DNA of 61,436 nt from a virus, in the IMG/VR virus record IMGVR_UViG_3300034018_002789, positions 1 through 61,436 of that record; one strand, 5' to 3'. The notes under the pieces are model-generated. The model did not search any database, was not told the DNA's origin, and worked only from the letters and a program-made list of their open reading frames with translations. The translations under genes were made by a program, and so were the position numbers. Below are positions 60,253 to 61,436 of the stretch, piece after piece; within the stretch, counting starts at the first letter, position 1, and each line of letters starts with the position of its first letter.

Positions 60253-60813
60253 ATGTCAGATGAATTAGTTGGATATTATGAAATGAAAGAGGGGGAAACC
60301 CCTATGACTTTGATAACTGAAAATGTAAAACTTTCAGAAAATTTGCTATATCATCTAGAACATAATATTTCATTATCTAATACAGTTTTCAGATTAGGAT
60401 CAGAAGGATGGATGGATTTGGCAAATGAAATGAGAACATTGTGGGAACAAGGCTTGTTAAAAGTAAATGAAAATGATGAATTTATTCTTTTAACTGAAGC
60501 TGGGAGAACTGGAATTTATCAAGGTAAGTCTGTTGCTTTAGATTCTCCCAAAAGATCCACAGGAGGCAATAAGAAATTTGTTGTTTATGTGAACTCTGGA
60601 AGAAAAAATGCCGAAGGCAGAGTTGTTGCTAAGAAAATTGGATTTGGAGATCCAAATCTTAGTGTTAAAAATAATGATCCCAAAAGAGCTAAAAGCTTTA
60701 GGGCTAGACATAAATGTCATTTAAAAAATGACAAAACTACACCGGGATATTGGGCATGCCACATAGGCCGGTATGCTAAACAAGTTGGCTTGTCTTCTTC
60801 AGCAAGTTGGTAA
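60253..60813 (+). CDS. DUF5872-like phage protein, 186 aa
   Basis: The C-terminus (about residues 105-186) follows a known phage-specific pattern: KKFVVYVNSGRKNAEG, then IGFGDPNLSVKN, then FRARHKCHLKNDKTTPGYWACHIG, as in DUF5872 proteins found beside head genes. The N-terminal half is helical. The ATG at 60253 with GAGG 6 nt upstream is preferred to an earlier in-frame start. Structural or DNA-associated function is unconfirmed. Confidence 0.6.
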   Translation: MSDELVGYYEMKEGETPMTLITENVKLSENLLYHLEHNISLSNTVFRLGSEGWMDLANEMRTLWEQGLLKVNENDEFILLTEAGRTGIYQGKSVALDSPKRSTGGNKKFVVYVNSGRKNAEGRVVAKKIGFGDPNLSVKNNDPKRAKSFRARHKCHLKNDKTTPGYWACHIGRYAKQVGLSSSASW

Positions 60814-60829
60814 CAAACAGGAGTCTAAA

Positions 60830-60967
60830 ATGCTTGATAATCTATTATTTTTTCTTGTTGGTTTAGTAGTTGGTTGGAACGTACTTCCTCAGCCAGCATG
60901 GGTTAAAGCCACATATGATTTGTTAGTTTCTAAGATTAAATCTTGGTCTGCACCAAAAAGTGAATAA
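60830..60967 (+). CDS. Small membrane protein, 45 aa
   Basis: An N-terminal membrane helix (LLFFLVGLVVGWNVL, residues 5-19) followed by a short amphipathic tail. The ATG at 60830 has AGGAG 6 nt upstream. It overlaps the next gene by 8 nt, so the pair is coupled. Holin-like size but no diagnostic features. Confidence 0.5.
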   Translation: MLDNLLFFLVGLVVGWNVLPQPAWVKATYDLLVSKIKSWSAPKSE

Positions 60968-61244
60968 TCCCAAACCTTTTTTAGAAACAAAAGAAGAAAA
61001 CTACATCGTAAGAGAATTCTCCCCCGATGTAGAGATGGAAGATTTAGTCTGGCACAGAGACTACGAAGACAGATTGATTACATTCTTAAATCAAAACGAT
61101 TGGAAGTATCAAGAAGATAACAAACTTCCAATTCCTTGCCAAGGGCAAGTATTTATACCCCGTGGTCTTTATCACAGAATACACAAAGGAACCACAAAAC
61201 TAATAGTAAAAATAGAATTCAAAAACCTTTCCACGTTAGATTGA
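60960..61244 (+). CDS. Cupin-like protein, 94 aa
   Basis: A short cupin-like strand pattern: HRDYEDRLITFLNQNDWKYQEDN (residues about 33-55), then GQVFIPRGLYHRIHKG (about 63-78) with the P-x-G/x-x-H turn. Similar small proteins are common in T4-type phages. The start is GTG at 60960, inside the preceding gene. The stop codon TGA at 61242-61244 lies within TTGAT, directly before module C. Confidence 0.55.
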   Translation: MNNPKPFLETKEENYIVREFSPDVEMEDLVWHRDYEDRLITFLNQNDWKYQEDNKLPIPCQGQVFIPRGLYHRIHKGTTKLIVKIEFKNLSTLD

Positions 61245-61258
61245 TATTCAAGATCTTC

Positions 61259-61303
61259 GAGCCAAGGAATCCCCCTGACTTTAGTCGGGGGAGGAATTGG
61301 CTC
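61259..61303 (+). promoter_or_regulatory. Stem-loop/GGCTCA module, copy C (possible TnpB-element end)
   Basis: An outer stem GAGCCAA (61259-61265) with TTGGCTC (61297-61303) encloses a hairpin CCCCCTGACTTTAGTC(GGGGG) at 61271-61291. GGGGGAGGAATTGGCTCATAAATA follows. The GACTTTAGTCGGGGGAGG part resembles sequences at the ends of IS200/IS605-type TnpB elements, and TTGAT, a known target of some of these elements, is at 61241-61245. It lies 53 nt before the TnpB-like start. Confidence 0.55.
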
Positions 61304-61310
61304 ATAAATA
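61303..61310 (+). promoter_or_regulatory. Late-type box CATAAATA, and TATAAT at 61344-61349
   Basis: CATAAATA follows the GGCTC of module C directly, as in module A. A TATAAT lies at 61344-61349, 6 nt before the TnpB-like ATG. Either could promote the gene; both are motif matches only. Confidence 0.3.
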
Positions 61311-61355
61311 AAATTTCAGTTGAAAAAATCATTCAACCTACTATATAATAGTAAC

Positions 61356-61436
61356 ATGAAGACTGTGATACAAGCAAAAATTCTGGCATCCAAAGAAGAG
61401 TCCAAAGCATTATTGGATACGATGCAAGTTTTTAAC
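61356..61436 (+). CDS. TnpB (IS605 OrfB)-like protein, 5' fragment only
   Basis: The 27 codons visible begin MKTVIQAKILASKEES and continue KALLDTMQVFN. This is the typical N-terminus of TnpB/IS605 OrfB proteins (M-K-T, hydrophobic strand, K-L/I, acidic pair, L-x-x-T-x-x-x-F-N). TnpB proteins are RNA-guided nucleases. The window ends here, so catalytic residues cannot be checked, and it could be truncated. Its location next to a TnpB-end-like hairpin and a TTGAT site supports the assignment. Confidence 0.6.
   Translation, partial: MKTVIQAKILASKEESKALLDTMQVFN

Overview
This 61.4 kb window is a piece of the genome of a large, AT-rich tailed bacteriophage with a contractile, T4-like tail (Caudoviricetes, myovirus morphology). 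The evidence is a T4-type large terminase, a gp20-like portal, and an ordered set of tail tape measure, gp53/LysM-like, gp27-like hub, gp5-like spike, gp25, gp6/J-like and gpI/gp7-like baseplate genes. Major capsid, sheath, tube and most replication genes are absent, so the complete genome must be considerably larger. The host cannot be named from the sequence.

Layout. 1-4.2 kb (minus strand): portal gene, open through the left edge and interrupted by an intein, then two unknown genes and terminase. 4.2-8.9 kb: mixed strands, with a ferritin-like protein, a small membrane peptide, an HExxH metalloprotease followed by an extremely acidic protein, and virion-like proteins. 8.9-16.6 kb: Cas4/RecB-like nuclease and Toprim primase (divergent), actin-like ATPase, GT9-like glycosyltransferase, a well-expressed-looking virion protein with its own late promoter and terminator, and small unknown genes. 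16.6-33.2 kb (minus): an adhesin/fibre island made of three proteins sharing an AEHHN-type anchor with PKD, P-domain-like or Cys-rich modules, two sugar-related enzymes, and a 2263-residue protein with four seven-bladed RCC1 propellers joined by Thr-rich linkers. 33.2-50.4 kb (minus): baseplate, tape measure and upstream structural genes. 50.5-54.7 kb (plus): coiled-coil membrane protein, CCA-adding-enzyme-like protein, ClpP-like protease and small genes. 54.8-58.9 kb (minus): Nudix hydrolase, metallophosphoesterase, DNA methyltransferase, membrane-anchored HNH protein and SAM methyltransferase. 59-61.2 kb (plus): AdoMet decarboxylase-like protein, HNH protein, DUF5872-like protein and cupin-like protein. 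At the right edge a TnpB-like ORF begins.

Four observations tie scattered parts together. (i) A late-promoter-like box, NATAAATA, sits 4-6 nt before the ATG of several genes that lack a Shine-Dalgarno sequence, which predicts leaderless late mRNAs. (ii) At least five small or enzymatic proteins begin with a short aromatic/acidic N-terminal tag (F-x-E-W/Y/F type) like the T4 capsid-targeting sequence, some followed by an I-x-E triplet, suggesting a set of proteins packed into the head. (iii) Three related stem-loop modules ending in GGCTCA lie directly after stop codons; one stands next to the TnpB-like gene at a TTGAT site. (iv) The Thr/Pro-rich fibre linkers are encoded among glycosyltransferase-like genes, which suggests a self-glycosylated adhesin apparatus. 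Items (i)-(iv) are inferences from sequence patterns only.
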